Below, piece after piece: positions 11,753 through 24,185 of a stretch of DNA of 64,000 bases (positions are counted from its first letter, which is position 1; the number at the start of each line of letters is the position of its first letter). A model generated the notes under the pieces. The model was given only the letters and a program-made list of their open reading frames with translations. It did not search any database and was not told where the DNA came from. This DNA comes from Obelidium mucronatum (lineage: Eukaryota; Chytridiomycota; Chytridiomycetes; Chytridiales; Chytriomycetaceae): assembly GCA_025765595.1 (NCBI GenBank), contig JAIVFH010000050.1, positions 124,001 through 188,000 of the forward strand. Direction: 5' to 3'. The translations under genes and the position numbers were made by a program.

Positions 11753-12708
11753 TGAGATTGCAGAATGAAAGATGATAAAAAGAATATTGCTGGAATAATC
11801 TCTGCAGAAATTGAATGAATATATTGTTCTCCTTAATGTTTTTTTTTGGCTCATGTCATTTATAAACGCGTACTATATTCCGAACCCATGAGGCCCATTT
11901 TCTGCCTGGCATTTTTGGTGTAATGACTCGACTGCGCACTGCGCACGGAAAACGCGTATAAATAAAATTCCTCCCCCACAATATTCCACTTTTCTTCCCC
12001 AAATATTATAATTTTTCTTTTTTCGCTGTTCAAAGGATCCCGGGTTTGACAACCGCAATACTGTGTCAGTTTGAAGATCTCGGTTCCGAAAGGGCCTCGT
12101 CCAAAGACTTGATTCACGCACCTGTCAAACTCCCGGGATCCTAGGTCACAGTGCCTCCTCATCATCTCGTCGCACGGAACCACCAAAAACCCCAACCCAG
12201 CCGTCACTCACTGTGATAATGATTAAAAGTCGGTTTTAAAAACAAGTTCTGCTCTTGTTCGACTGTCTAGGCTGGGGCTGGGGGGACTTTGGGAATTTGC
12301 CGTTTTGATGGAGGGCCCTGATTATAATTTTTCAAACCCCCTTTGTTTTGACGACGCGTTCTCTTTTGTTGAACGCGTAGTGTCGATTCTTTACTTGAAA
12401 TTGATGAAACTTGCTTGATAATTAACACATTTAGATCTATCGGCGACTAGATTCTCCTGTTTTTTTTTATAAAGTTCTTTATCTATTACTTTCAATAAAA
12501 GCTGGTGCTTCTTTCTATATTTTCTCCTCGTTTAGTTGCACCATTTGTTTTTTGGTGACGCGTTTCTTTAAAAAACGTGCAAATCACCTCTACTATATCA
12601 ATCGGAAAAGCGAATTGAATATTAATAAAACATTCTGGTTTAAATATAGTGTTTATAAGTTCAAGTTCATCCCTTCCTTCGATAGTTTCACAACGCCATA
12701 TATTAAAT
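11753..12708. other. Intergenic region between convergent genes
   Basis: About 950 bp separates the ends of the EF-hand and JMJD6-like genes. A plus-strand TATAAATA lies near 11957, and an inverted repeat is annotated separately. A minus-strand reading frame at 11860-12207 exists but shows no recognisable domain. The rest is AT-rich and I see no further feature in it. Confidence 0.5.
12034..12142. repeat. Inverted repeat with a 71-nt loop, possible structured RNA
   Basis: Left arm AGGATCCCGGGTTTGACA (12034-12051) pairs with the right arm TGTCAAACTCCCGGGATCCT (12123-12142), perfect except for a 2-nt bulge. The arms enclose 71 nt. A plus-strand TATAAATA lies about 75 bp upstream, so transcription as a short RNA is conceivable. 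The sequence does not match U1, U2, U4, U5, U6, U3, SRP or RNase P landmarks that I know. It could also be a palindromic remnant of a mobile element. Confidence 0.45.
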
Positions 12709-14532
12709 CTACCTTCGCGTTCGAACCCCAAGCGTCCCATTCCTCCGCTTTCGCCGAATTTTGCACTTTCGACACATACACCTTCCTTCATCATCGCTAC
12801 TCTCACTTTCTGTATTATCACGACTTCCCCCCTCTGTCTCACTATCACTGCTGCTACTACTACTATCACTACTCGAAGTTTCCGTTGTGGACGGTGGAAC
12901 TTGAGGGACCATGGCCAATGCCTTGGCCTTCTCAATAAGCCCCTTGCACACTCCAACCTTCTCCTCCTCCCCTTCCCTCGGATGATCCACAAAACGCTGA
13001 AACTTTTGCAAAAGCCGCTCCCCCATTTTAGGTCGACTATTCCGCGTCTTTAACCAAACAGTCTCCCAACTCGCAACCGAACAGAAATTCTGCGTCACAC
13101 CGACCGTGAAATCCAAATTAATCACAAGGTGATGCCACCCACCAGGTACAAACACTGTTTCTCCCGGCCGTTGGATAATATTGATGATCCCAAGCCGTTC
13201 AGCCAAGGTTTTCCCTGTATGGTCGATGGTGCTGCGGTCGTGCAGACGGGGGTAGACCATGACGAACCAGGTGGCGGCTTCGTGGTCGGGCAGGCCGCGC
13301 ATGGTGACAAGGTTTTTGGGGATTTCGGGCGGGAAGAGGGCCCATCGTTTGTGGCCGGTGAGGAGGGTGTTCCAGGCGCTGGTTCCGAGGGGGTCAATGT
13401 GGATTCCGGTGCCGGATCTTTTGGGGCCGATGACGACCCAGCGGTGGGGTGGTCGACGGGAGCCTGTTGGTGGGGTGTAGAATTTTTAGAGGATGTGAGA
13501 GAGGGTGGCAAATAAACATCAGTACCAGTGTATTGGAAGAGGTCATCGCGAAAGTATCGTGGTATGATGTAGTCTGCAAGCATTTGCTTGGTTGGGTTTG
13601 ATTCTGGAACATAGTTGTCATCTGTTTGCTGTTCAGCCATATCCTCGTCTCTTGGGCTCGCTGGTTTCGGGATAGGAGTTTTCAGGGTGAGTTTGAATGG
13701 GGCTGGACTTTTTTCGGGACTCTTTGACGCTGCGGGGGATGCAAGTTGATCATCAATTCTTTGCTTCTTTCGTTTCAAGGATTCCGTCTGACTGTCTGAT
13801 GCGCTCTTTTGTTGCGAAGTGTCTATTTCTGACCTTGACTGCGCGACCTCTTCTTTCTTCTTTTCATTCTCATTGCCGCTCTTCTTTTTCCGTTTTATGT
13901 CGTCGGCTGTGTTGTTTCGCGACCTATCGCCAAAATTTGGATCAAAGATGTAGAGTGGACTATCGTCCTTTTCAGCATCTCCAGATGCAAGGCAATAATT
14001 CATAAAGTATGAGAACGGGACATGTACTTGAATAAATGCTGTGAGTCACGATGGTCACCAACAGCGAAAATGTTTGTGTACCTGACTTCCCATCATCGTC
14101 TTCGCCCACTTTGAACTTTTCATTATAGAATCGATCCAGCAGTCTCTAATATAAACGGAGATGTCAAAAAGTTGTTTGTAAGGTTGCATGGGCCATACCT
14201 GTGGTGACCAGTTGTCGTCAGCGTTCCAACCTCTCGTCGCACCAGTTATAACGACGGGAATCCCATGCCTCTCAAACCGTTCAATAAACTCTTTGTCCGA
14301 TACTTTATCGATATCAATACGCTCAGTGCAGTCCAAGTAATCAGGGATGCAAAAGTTGAGCCGAGCAAAGTTGCCTTTTCCCCAGTCCCTACTGTCGAGC
14401 TCTACGGTTGCGATGTTCAGCTTATCCAGACTCAAAAAAAGAGACACAAGAGTAACACAAGTACCTGAGCGAGCATCTCTTTTCCATCTGCGGATCCGCC
14501 GTTCGTACCGTGATTGTTTTAGAGCAGGGCAT
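12709..14532 (-). CDS. JmjC-domain oxygenase, JMJD6-like
   Basis: A predicted Fe(II)/2-oxoglutarate oxygenase; the family hydroxylates lysines of nuclear splicing proteins. Exons 14532..14465, 14401..14199, 14145..14082, 14026..13526 and 13463..12709; introns 63, 53, 55 and 62 nt. JMJD6 landmarks: a basic RRIRRWKRDAR start, ERHGIPVVITGA, FKVGEDDDG, DDSPLYIFDPNFGD, PRYFRDDLFQYTG. The Fe ligands are His and Asp in GTGIHIDPLG and His in GGWHHLVIN. The C-terminus has a Ser/Asp/Glu tract, as in animal JMJD6, then CMCRKCKIRRKRR. An unusual Lys/Ser/Pro-rich insert of ~130 residues lies before PRYFRDD. ATG 14532 and the basic N-terminal frame differ by one base (CCC after ATG), so the annotated start needs a one-base correction or another start. 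Confidence 0.85.
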
Positions 14533-14998
14533 CACCAACTCAGGTTTCGATTCTCGTTCGACAACTGATGAGTACTTTCGAAAGTCTTTGGTTACAAGCC
14601 ATTTCATTGCATCGTTGCTTTCAGTGGATATTCTGATTGATGTGACGTCAACGCAAGAGTTTGTAGAGCCTTGCTTCATCATCTTTGCTAGGGATGACAA
14701 TTGTTGTAAAAAAGAAAAGCAGACTATAAAACAGTCTTCAAAATTTCACATCCATCTGCATATTCAAACCATGTTCTTCCAGAAGATTTCGTTTAAAAAC
14801 GCACAAGCGTGTTTTTTATTTTTCCGTTCCAAACACGAATGGAACACGGAGCAAGTAGGAGGCCGCGCCACCCTTTGACTCTGCTTCTATTTATAGCAGT
14901 TTTAGAGTTTAAGCACGCAAGGCGCAACGAGGCGCCTGTTTGATTGGCGTACTTTTTCTTCTTTTTTCTCTCTTTTCTTTTCTTGTTCACAAACAGAA
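14533..14998. other. Bidirectional promoter region JMJD6-like / EF-3
   Basis: About 470 bp lies between the divergent JMJD6-like and EF-3 genes. TATTTATAG occurs at about 14887, some 110 bp before the EF-3 ATG, and a pyrimidine-rich run (ctttttcttcttttttctctc) lies directly upstream of the start, as in many highly expressed fungal translation genes. No RNA gene was found. Confidence 0.5.
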
Positions 14999-17900
14999 AT
15001 GGTTGACAAGAAGGCCGAACTCGCCCTTTCGCAGCTCAAGACCGCCACCACCGCCGCCGCCAAGCCCGAGCGCGACGCGGCGGCCGCCGATCTCGCGGCG
15101 CTCGTCAAGGCGGCGTCGGGGTCCGGCGCCGTGCTTGTGTCGTACAAGCTGCTCGACGGGCTGCAGAAGGCCGCCGAGGACAAGAAGAACGCCGCCGCGC
15201 GCGAGGGCGCCCACGCCGTGTACGCCGCCCTGGCCGCTGCGCTGACCGGCGCCGCCGTGTCGTCCGAGCCGGCGCTGCTGCGTGCGCTGCCCGTCGTGCT
15301 GGCCGAGCAGGGTGTGTTTTCTGTTTCTTTTTCTGTCTTTTGATCATCCAATCGATGCGATGCGATGCGATGCGATGCGGTGCTGGGCGCATGCAGTGGT
15401 GGACTCCTCTACTTGACTTGACAAAAACGTCAATCTGCATTTCTATTTTTGGATTTTCGCTGCAGACTATCGGAAAATTTCACCAATTGCATCCATTAAC
15501 CATTCATTCTCTACCCATACCCGCGAATTAGGAGACAAGCAGGCTGCCGTCAAGACTGCTGCCGATGCTGCCGGAAAGGCCATCATCGCCTACGTAAACT
15601 ACCTGGTTAAGGACCACATGACTGTTTCCCAGCCATACCTTGCCAAGTACTTGCCAGTCATCTTTGCCGCCTGTGGTGACAAGAAGGTCTCCAAGGACCT
15701 CAAGACCCAGGCTGCCGATGCTGCCAAGAACATCTGCAAGCACCTCTCCCTCAACGGTCTCCGTGACATTGTTGACACCCTCATCAACGCCCAGGACTCC
15801 TTCCAATCCAAGACCGGAACTCGTGTTGCTGCTCTCTCTGCCATTGCTTCATTCTCCGAAACTGCCCCAGAACAGCTTGGTTTTGCTCTCACCCAAATTG
15901 TCCCAGAAATCTCCAAGTCTGTCGTTGACACTGACCCAGCTGTTTGCGAGCTCGGTGAGGCTGCTTTGACTGCTGCCTGTGACGTTATCGGAAACCGTGA
16001 TTTGGAACACATGACTGGACCAATTGTCCGATCTGTTACTCACCCAGACGAAGTCGCTGAAATCATGCACAAGTTGGCCGGAGTTACCTTCGTTTCCTCT
16101 GTCGAATCCCCAGCTCTTGCCATGGTTACCCCACTTTTGATCCGTGGTCTTGCTTCCGGAATTACCAGTGAGTACCGATCAGGCTCATTTTCTGCGACTT
16201 CATGAATTTAACCACCTCTTTTTTTCTACAGCCACCATTCGTCAATCTGCCGTTATTATTGACAACATGGCCAAGTTGGTCAACAACCCACTTGACGCTG
16301 CTCCTTTCATGGGTCTCTTGATCCCAGGTCTTGAGAAGGCTACCCAAACTCTCTCCAACCCAGAAGCCCGTTCCGTTGCTGAGAAGACTCTTGCTGCCAT
16401 GAACAAGCTCAACATCCTCGTTGAGAAGGAGAAGGCTCGTGCCAAGGAAATTGACTTGGACAACGTTATTGCTGCCATCAAGGCCAAGGTCCCAGCCCCA
16501 ACTGACGACGGTACCTTCATTCACCACGTTGGTCAAATTGCTTGCTCTTTGATGTCCCTCCGTAAGTTCGGTGCTGCCGAATGGAAGGAAGTTGAAAAGT
16601 TCGTTGCCATTTTGGACTCTGCCAAGGCTGCTTCCATCGTCGATGCTCTTCGTGTCGAGTGTGAGGCCATGGTTAAGCCACTCCCATCCAACGATGATGA
16701 AGGTGATGATGATGGTGAGGAGTTGTGTAACTGTACCTTCACTCTCGCCTACGGTACCAAGATTCTTCTCCACAACACTCAAATGAGGTGAACACATTGC
16801 TTTTCTTGAGAAACTTTCCTTTCAAAAAACTCAATTTTTGTTTTCAGATTGAAGCGTGGTGCCAAGTACGGTTTGCTCGGAGGAAACGACTCTGGAAAGA
16901 CCACTCTCATGAGATCTATTGCCAACGGTGCCGTTGAAGGATTCCCAGACCCATCTGAAGTCCGTACCGTCTTCGTCGAAGCCGATATTCTTGGAGAGCT
17001 CTCCCACTTGTCCTGTGTTGACTACGTTTTGGAAGATCCACGTTTGAAGAACGCTAAGCGTGAAGAAGTCATTGCCGTGTTGAACTCTGTCGGTTTCGTT
17101 GAGACCGGAAAGGCCAACCCAAACAACGCTGTGTCCACTCTTTCTGGAGGTTGGAGAATGAAGCTCGCTCTTGCCAGAGCCATGTTGCAAAAGGCCGACA
17201 TTTTGCTTCTCGATGAGCCAACTAACCACTTGGACGTCTTGAACGTGCAATGGGTCATGAACTACATCAACTCCCTCACCAACGTCACTGCCATCATGGT
17301 GTCCCACGACTCCAGATTCTTGAACACTGTGTGTACCAACATCATGCAAATCGACCGTCTTAAGTTGCACCAATACCGTGGAAACTTGAACTCCTTCATT
17401 GAGCGTAACCCAGAAGCCCAATCCTACTTCTCCCTCAAGAAGACCAAGCTCTCCTTCAAGTTCCCAGAACCAGGTCCAATTGAAGGTATCAAGTCCCGTT
17501 CCAAGGCTCTCATGAAGATGGTCGGATGTGACTTCACCTACCCAGGAAACACCAAGCCAACTCTCTTCAACATCACCATTCAAGTATCTATGGCCTCCCG
17601 TGTCGGATGTGTCGGTGAAAACGGAGCTGGTAAATCCACCATGATCAAGGTCCTCACCGGAGAAGTCGTTCCACAAACCGGAGATGTCTGGAAGCACCCT
17701 AACGCCCGTATCGCCTACGTCGCCCAACACGCTTTCCACCACATTGAAGCTCACTTGGACAAGACCCCCAACGAATACATTCGTTGGCGTTACGCTGATG
17801 GATCCGACAAGGAATCCCTTGTCAAGGTTTCCATGCAGCTTACTGATGCCGAAAAGAAGCTCCAAATCACCCCAGCCCAAGTTTCATGGAAGGGTGCCGA

Positions 17901-18660
17901 CGGTAAGCTCGTCCAAGCCAAGAAGATCATTGGATCCATCACTGGACAACGTCGTCAAGTCAAGAACGACTTTGAATACGAAGTCATCTTCCAAGGAGAG
18001 ACCCGTTCCGCTGAAGGTATCTACATTGACTCCAAGCAACTGAACAAGCTTGGTTGGGAAAAGGAAGTCAAGGCCATCGATACCCGTATCGCACAGGCTG
18101 CTGGTCAGTACGTCCGTACCTTGTCTTCTGCTCAAGTCGAATCCCACTTGGGAGATGTCGGTCTTGAACCAGAATTCGCCACCCACTACCGTATGAGTGC
18201 TCTTTCTGGAGGACAAAAGGTGAAGGTTGTCATGGCTGCTGCCCTCTGGAACCAGCCCCACATTCTCATTCTTGACGAGCCAACCAACTACTTGGATCGT
18301 GAAGCTTTGGGTGCCCTTGCCAACGCCATTGAAGGATTCGGAGGAGGTGTCGTTATCATTTCCCACAACTCTGAATTCGTTTCCCAGATTTGCAAGGAAG
18401 AATGGTTGATGGACGCCGGATACTTGACCACCAAGGGAGAGTCTGGATGGATGGACCGTGTCGGAGACACTATTGCGGACCAAGCCGAAATCTCTGTTAT
18501 GGAAGACGCATTTGGTAACAAGTCTGCCGTCAAGACCAAGAAGAAGATGTCCAAGCGTGAAGAGAAGGTGTTTGCCAAGGCTGTTAAGGCCAAGATTGAC
18601 GCTGATATCGATCTTGATGAGGAGGAGTACGAGTTTGCTACTGAGCACAACTTGTTCTAA
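14999..18660 (+). CDS. Translation elongation factor 3
   Basis: Fungal ribosome-bound ATPase that helps release deacylated tRNA from the E site. Exons 14999-15311, 15532-16167, 16232-16787 and 16848-18660 give 1105 residues; introns 220, 64 and 60 nt. The order is N-terminal HEAT repeats, a four-helix region, then two ABC cassettes. ABC1 has Walker A GGNDSGKTT, signature LSGGWRMK and Walker B LLLDEPTNHLD. ABC2 has GENGAGKSTM, LSGGQKVKVV and LILDEPTNYLD, with the chromodomain-like insertion (about FEYEVIFQGE to GWEKEV) diagnostic of EF-3. The C-terminus is Lys-rich, then acidic. Exons 2-4 use a narrow set of codons typical of very high expression. Exon 1 is strikingly GC- and Ala-rich and unlike the rest. 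Confidence 0.97.
15354..15378. repeat. GATGC microsatellite in EF-3 intron 1
   Basis: Five uninterrupted copies of GATGC lie in the 220-nt first intron of the EF-3 gene. That intron is several times longer than most others in the window. Confidence 0.9.
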
Positions 18661-19144
18661 AAAAAATTAACAATTTTTGTTTTTTCTTTTATTGCAAAAT
18701 TTTGTTGTAATTATTTTTCCCTTCCTGTTCAAGAACGTTTCGTGTTCTTTTTAGTTTACCTTTCTCTTTGGTTTTTTCAGTAAAAAGGAAGAGAAAGTTT
18801 TTTGATCTAGTCTACTTGTAATTCGTTTTTTTCTTAACATCAAGATCAGTGCATTACTAAAACAAGTGAAACTCCGGTAATCAAGGAACTAATGTGTTGG
18901 TAAAATCGAAACTTTCGAAACTATTGCTTTCTAAATGCTTTCTAAATGCTTAAACGCACTTTTTGGGTTATTGCTTCTGTGCTATTCTGTGCGTGCAATG
19001 ACAAGACCATTGCATAAAAATAAAACCTCCGAATCGATTAATTTACAGTAACAACTACAGAACGCAATGTCGTCCTGTGTTTTTCTAATAATAAGGTTTT
19101 ATTACAGTTATCTTTTTATTCTGTAAAAAAAAAAAACAACAATC
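18661..19144. other. AT-rich intergenic region
   Basis: EF-3 3' flank and presumed promoter of the HBS1-like gene. It is AT-rich with T and A runs; the stretch ctttctaaatg is directly duplicated near 18928-18950. A run of 12 A ends five bases before the HBS1 ATG. No RNA gene or further coding region is seen. Confidence 0.5.
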
Positions 19145-22100
19145 ATGTCTCGACACCGAAATGTGCGAAATATGAATCTCGATGACTTTGACGATGACGA
19201 TTACTACGATGAAGATGACGATTACGAGGAAAATGAAGTTGATGTTGATGATGAAGAAGGTAAGAGCGGGGGGAGGCCATTGCAGTGTTTCAATCGCTGC
19301 TCTGATATCGTCAAAATATTGAACGAAAAGCCCCTCAAGTGGCTTACGTCGCCTATACTGCTCCTTCTAAGGGAACCAACAGTAAAGTTCCAGCTTCATC
19401 ATCGGGTTCAGGCATCGCTGGATCCACAACACTCAATGTGTCGCTTCTTTGTGAGTCAACAACACTTTGGCAAACAGTATCCTGAAAAAAAAACCTACCT
19501 ATCAAACTTGCCTCAATTTTGAATTGTAGCCGTCAGAAATGTTTTGAATGTGGTTGGATCTGGCGTTTCAATGGACGCTGTCAAGGCGGCATTGGTAAAG
19601 TACGGTGGGAACGAAGAACGCGCCATAAACTATCTGTTGGATGGTATGTATTTTATTTATTTCCTTTTTTTTTTGTACATTCGTTTCCCCAGCCCTTTTG
19701 TTTGTTTTTGAGTAAAGGGCGAAGCCCTGTTCTTGTCTGATTTACCATTTCCAACAAACCCTCTACAAAAACTGCCCCATCTTCTGCAGGAGAAAGCTCA
19801 GATCCCATGGTTATTGACGATGATGATGGCGGCGACGGCGATGATGGCAGTTTCAAGCAAAAAGATTCCATTCCTTCAACATTGACTGGTGTGCCTTTGA
19901 GGATACCTCCTTCATTAACGAAACTGAATGCGCCTGCCAAAAATGGAGTCACTTCTATTGCACAACCGCCGTCTCTGTCGAGTTTGGGCAATTCGGGGTT
20001 GAAATTGAGTGGTATCAGCAGTGGTGGGGCTCCTTCATTGTCGATGTTGTCGCAAGTGGGTTCTCTGCGGAATAATCCGATTCGTGCAGCGAATGCAAAT
20101 ACTGTTCCGACATTGTCTGGTCTGTCTCAGATCGCTGGCGTTGGAAAGCCGAGTTTGACGGGAAGGCCAATTGGTTCAACGCCACTAAGCGGATTCGGGA
20201 AATCAGCAACCCCGTCATCTATCAGGGCAAGGGGTTGGGAGGGATGGTGTTATTTCTGATGCAATGTCTGCAATGTCACTTGCTGCCGGAGCAACGGGAA
20301 AGAAACCTGCATTGATGATTCGAAAATCAGAGGGAACTCAGTCGGGTGTATCTCTAGGCGGGATTATCGGGCAATCTCCTGAACAAAAGCGCGAACAAAA
20401 CCGTTGGCTGGCGTCGGGGCGGCCCAACCTCAATTAATTCCCAAGTCAAGCCAATCCACCCATCGCAAACAAATATCTGCCAGTATATCGCCGCCATCAT
20501 CATCATCACTATCAAACTATGGAGATTCTTCCCAGTCGTCCGTATTCGCAGCCCCATCTGACTTTGCATCCTTCTGGGCTTCATCCAACTCTCCCCACTC
20601 ACTCGATTCGAGTTTACGTGCCCTCCTTAACAATAATCCTCTTTTATCGAATTTGTTAGAACCCGCAGCTGTTGGTGCAGGGTTTGATTTTTCAACCCCA
20701 AGTCCTGACGACAAGGTTCTGGCAGCTCGAACAGGTACTGCCATACGGCTTTTCTTTCTTCTCGTTTTGAGATCAACTATTTTTCGAAACTGACGTCTTG
20801 TGCGTTTTGTAATTCCACAGCTAAAATGGGGGGATCCAACAAGCCATTGACTCCAGCAGCTGCTGCAAACAAACCTGGCAACAATATCTCACAAGGCATT
20901 AAATCTCTTTCCATCTCCTCCTCGAAAGTGGGAACAAAGGAACGAATACACCTGCGGCATCCACTTTGACATCTGCCTCATCAACGCGATCCACGTCTCC
21001 TACTCGGACTCACCCTCCATCCCAACATGCTGCAGCCAGCGTTTCTATCGGCGGGGCGAAGACTGCTGCCTCGTCGAAAGCAAAAAAGATCAACGTGTTG
21101 GAAGAATATGAGAAACGGAACTCGGAAAAGTCGTCTTTGAATTTGGTTATTGTTGGTATGTTCGCTGTGTTTTGTGATCCTTTGGTTGTCCCATCGTACT
21201 GAACCGATGATAAAGGTCATGTTGATGCTGGTAAATCCACATTGATGGGGCACCTGCTGTATCTTTTGGGAGCTGTGACTGAAAGGACGATGCAAAAATA
21301 CGAGAGGGAAGCTGAAAAAATGAAGAAGGGCTCTTTCTGTTTTGCGTGGGTTTTGGATGAAACAGAGGAAGAGAGATCTCGGTGAGTTTGTCTTGTCGGA
21401 AGTTGTTGTCTCTATCTGACATGGTGCTGTTTATGTCCAAGTGGTGTGACTATTGATGTGGCATGTCATACTTTGAAACCAAGTCCCATCGTTTTACTAT
21501 ACTGGATGCCCCCGGTCACCGAGACTTTATCCCCAACATGATTTCTGGAGCGTCTCAGGCGGACGTCGCTCTTTTGGTTATTGATTCAGGAACTGGAGAG
21601 TTTGAAGTTGGGTTTGAGCTAGGTGGACAAACTCGAGAAGCATGCACTCTTGGTGAGAAGTTTGGGAGTCTCTCAACTGGTTGTAGCTGTTAATAAGCTT
21701 GACACTGTGAGTTATTGTTTTTGGATAGTTTTTTTTTCTTTGTTGTAATGCATGACTGATTTCAAAAATCCAATGTGCAGATGGATTGGGCAGAGCATCG
21801 CTTTTTAGAAATCAAAGAGAAGCTGATGCATTTTCTGATGGGTGCTGGGATTCAAGAAGGAAAAAGTATTTTTCGTGCCGTGCAGTGGTTTTACGGGCGA
21901 GAATATGCTTTTAAGAAAGAGCGAAGTGTTGAGCTCTTGGTACAAGGGTTCTACATTGCAAGAGTGCTTAGGTTCGGCCGCTTTGAGGTGGTTAACAATT
22001 GTTTGCTAACTTCGAATTGGATCAGACGCCCTTACACCACCTGTTCGTGCACTTGAAAAACCATTCCGATTGCCGGTGGTTGATTATTTTAAGGGAGGTG

Positions 22101-22809
22101 TCGCAGCTGGTGGCGGGGGCTCGCTATCTGTTAGCGGTAGAGTAGAGGCTGGAACTATTCAAATCGGCGACTACTGTGACGGTTATGCCCCTTGGCGAGC
22201 ATGGTGTCGTGAAGTCAATAGAAGCGAATGATGATCCAATCAAATGGGCCGTTGCTGGTGACAACATTGTGGTCACTTTGAACGGTATCGATGTTCAGCA
22301 AGTCAAGTAAGTGGCCTTCTGGATCCCTTGCCCTACTCGTACACATTGAGGGTATGACTGACGGCCTCACTTCTTAGCATCGGAATGTTTTATGCTCACC
22401 GCAAGCACTTGTCCCTGTGGCGGATATCTTTCGTTGCAAGATTGTTACTTTTGATATCGCGATCCCCTTAACATTGGGTGTCCCAATTGTCGTCCATCAT
22501 CAAAGCGCTTCAACCTCTGCAATCATTTCCAAACTAATTTCGATTCTGGATAAAGCTACTGGAGAAGTTTCGAAAAAGAATCCAAGGTTTGTATTTCTTC
22601 CAATGATAGTGTATGCATGAAATAACATATCCATGACATTTAGGGCACTTCCCAAGAATGTGACAGCAGTAGTGGACATAACGGTGGACAGACCAATATG
22701 TGTGGAACTCGCCAAAGACTCTCGCGAACTGGGACGAGTCATGATTCGCTCTGGATCAACAGTGGTTGCTGCTGGTATTGTGACGGAAATTGTAAATCGA
22801 GTAAAGTGA
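19145..22809 (+). CDS. HBS1-like ribosome-rescue GTPase, frame broken repeatedly
   Basis: HBS1 with Dom34/Pelota dissociates stalled ribosomes. Start: [21 protein letters not shown], then the HBS1 N-terminal domain ([32 protein letters not shown]), a long Ser/Pro linker, and an EF-1A-type GTPase with [14 protein letters not shown] and VNKLD, then beta-barrel domains ending at TGA 22807. Introns include 19260-19330, 19451-19529, 19644-19789, one ending just before GHVDAGK at 21218, and one ending 22660. The protein can only be followed by changing frame near 20222, 20400, 20932, 21472, 21639, 21860, 22170 and 22384, and probably near 22022. Each slip fits a one-base indel and I saw no in-frame nonsense substitution. 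Conserved motifs are intact. Either sequencing indels or recent decay. Confidence 0.8.
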
Positions 22810-23071
22810 TGAGATAAAAATCAAGTTATCACCAATCACCTGAACAAATTTAAACTTGATCCATTTGGTACAATTAGTTTTAGCCCCTGAACAAATGGAC
22901 CGTAATCATGGATATAGTATTGAAGTATAGTTATTGCAGTATGGGCCGAAGTTTCCTTCTCGGGCTTGCTATGGCAATGAAAAAATCTAGCCTTTCCAAC
23001 TCTTTCGGAATAATGGTATCAAATAAATGTGATTTGATATTTTGAGCACTACCAGTGTTTTATTAAGATTA

Positions 23072-24185
23072 TTAAGCCCACAAGGCAATCACTGCCATCG
23101 TTGCTGCACCCAAATACATGGCCAAAAAACAACAACCCTTGAATACAGGCGAAAAATTAATAAAATGACCACTGTGGTTCACTTCCCCGTTCATTAACTC
23201 AGTGTAAGTGTTGTAAATGAGAATCCCTGCAGAAAGCGAATCACAAATTCCTTGAGCGACAACGAAACCGCCGTCATTTGCATTATAAAAGTTACGAACA
23301 CCCACACCAATAGTGATTCCAAGAGGAGTCGTAAGCGGATACATGAGACACATGATTCTCTTTGCAAAGATGGAGATGTTCAGGTTGCCAATGAGGATTC
23401 CCAAAGCCATGCCCTCGAACATCTAGAAAACTTGAAGTAAGCGTCATATCCTATCATTCAGTTTCGAAGTAACGATATATCGTCACCTGATGAAAGCAAA
23501 TGGCAATCATAATGGTAGTAAATGTGTCGTCTGGTGTAACTCCAAGTGTGATTCCAATGATCAAACTATGGAAAACGATTCCGCATTCAAGAAGGATAAT
23601 TCCAAGCTCGCTGTTTCGTTCTTGAGGGTGATGGCCATTGTGTCCGTGAGCTATCGGAATTGTCATGTTGCTCTCGGATTTGTCAGGATTATCGCAAACA
23701 AGTGCACCAAACTGGGCGGATTTGGAATCGGATACTTTGTCTTGCGTTTGCTCCAACTTGGCTTGTGCTTTTCTCTTGTAATCCACTACAGCCAGTTCAA
23801 TAAATTGTACCAAAAAGGCCGCAATCATGCCAAATAGTCCAACAAAAGCAGATCCAAAGTGTTGCCACCCAGACGGAAGACAAGGGCTTCCGAATTGAGA
23901 AAACGCGTCAGGAAGTAAGTGGAGCCAAGCTGTGGCAGCAATAATACCAATTCCAAAGAATTTGAACACCTTGGTAAAGATGTTATCGGTAATCGCTTTT
24001 TTAAAGATTTTGACAGTATATCTCACATGCATGGCGCTAGTCATAGTTGGAGACGTTCCGTGGACACCGAGAGCCATTGTCGAACAGATTCCAAGACATG
24101 ATACCACGAGAACGATAAAGATTCCTGCAATATGAAACTTCAAGTCATAGCTCGAAAGTTCCTGAAGAGCACATTCACTATCCAT
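23072..24185 (-). CDS. ZIP family zinc/iron transporter
   Basis: Imports Zn2+ or related metals across the plasma or vacuolar membrane. Exons 24185..23487 and 23422..23072, with a 64-nt intron, give 349 residues. Eight predicted hydrophobic segments: IAGIFIVLVVSCLGICSTMA at the N-terminus, GIGIIAATAWLHLLPDAF, FVGLFGMIAAFLVQF, then a His-containing cytosolic loop (HGHNGHHPQ). The two metal-binding helices are intact: HSLIIGITLG and FHQMFEGMALG, the latter created exactly by the splice junction. Other helices follow to AVIALWA. Length and layout match fungal Zrt1/Zrt2-type carriers. It is tail-to-tail with the HBS1-like gene, with ~260 bp between. Confidence 0.93.

Noticed and set aside
11860..12207. 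Minus-strand frame with C-x9-C spacing (HCDLGSREFDRC), possible small mitochondrial CHCH protein
   Set aside because: Only one such pair, no second helix, and it overlaps the inverted repeat; a GT-AG split does not lead to a better protein.
14480..14580. Possible tRNA gene (minus-strand translation SSVVERESKPELV and GGTTTCGATTC on the plus strand)
   Set aside because: The T-loop-like sequence is not flanked by a complementary T stem, no acceptor stem pairs, and the interval overlaps the conserved basic start of the JMJD6-like protein.
15354..15378. Short GATGC repeat as a CRISPR-like or regulatory array
   Set aside because: Five bare 5-bp copies without spacers are a microsatellite in an intron.
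16162..18648. Long minus-strand frames of 211-349 residues antisense to EF-3
   Set aside because: They mirror the biased codon use of EF-3; low complexity (G/V/S/L-rich), no domain and no independent splice signals.
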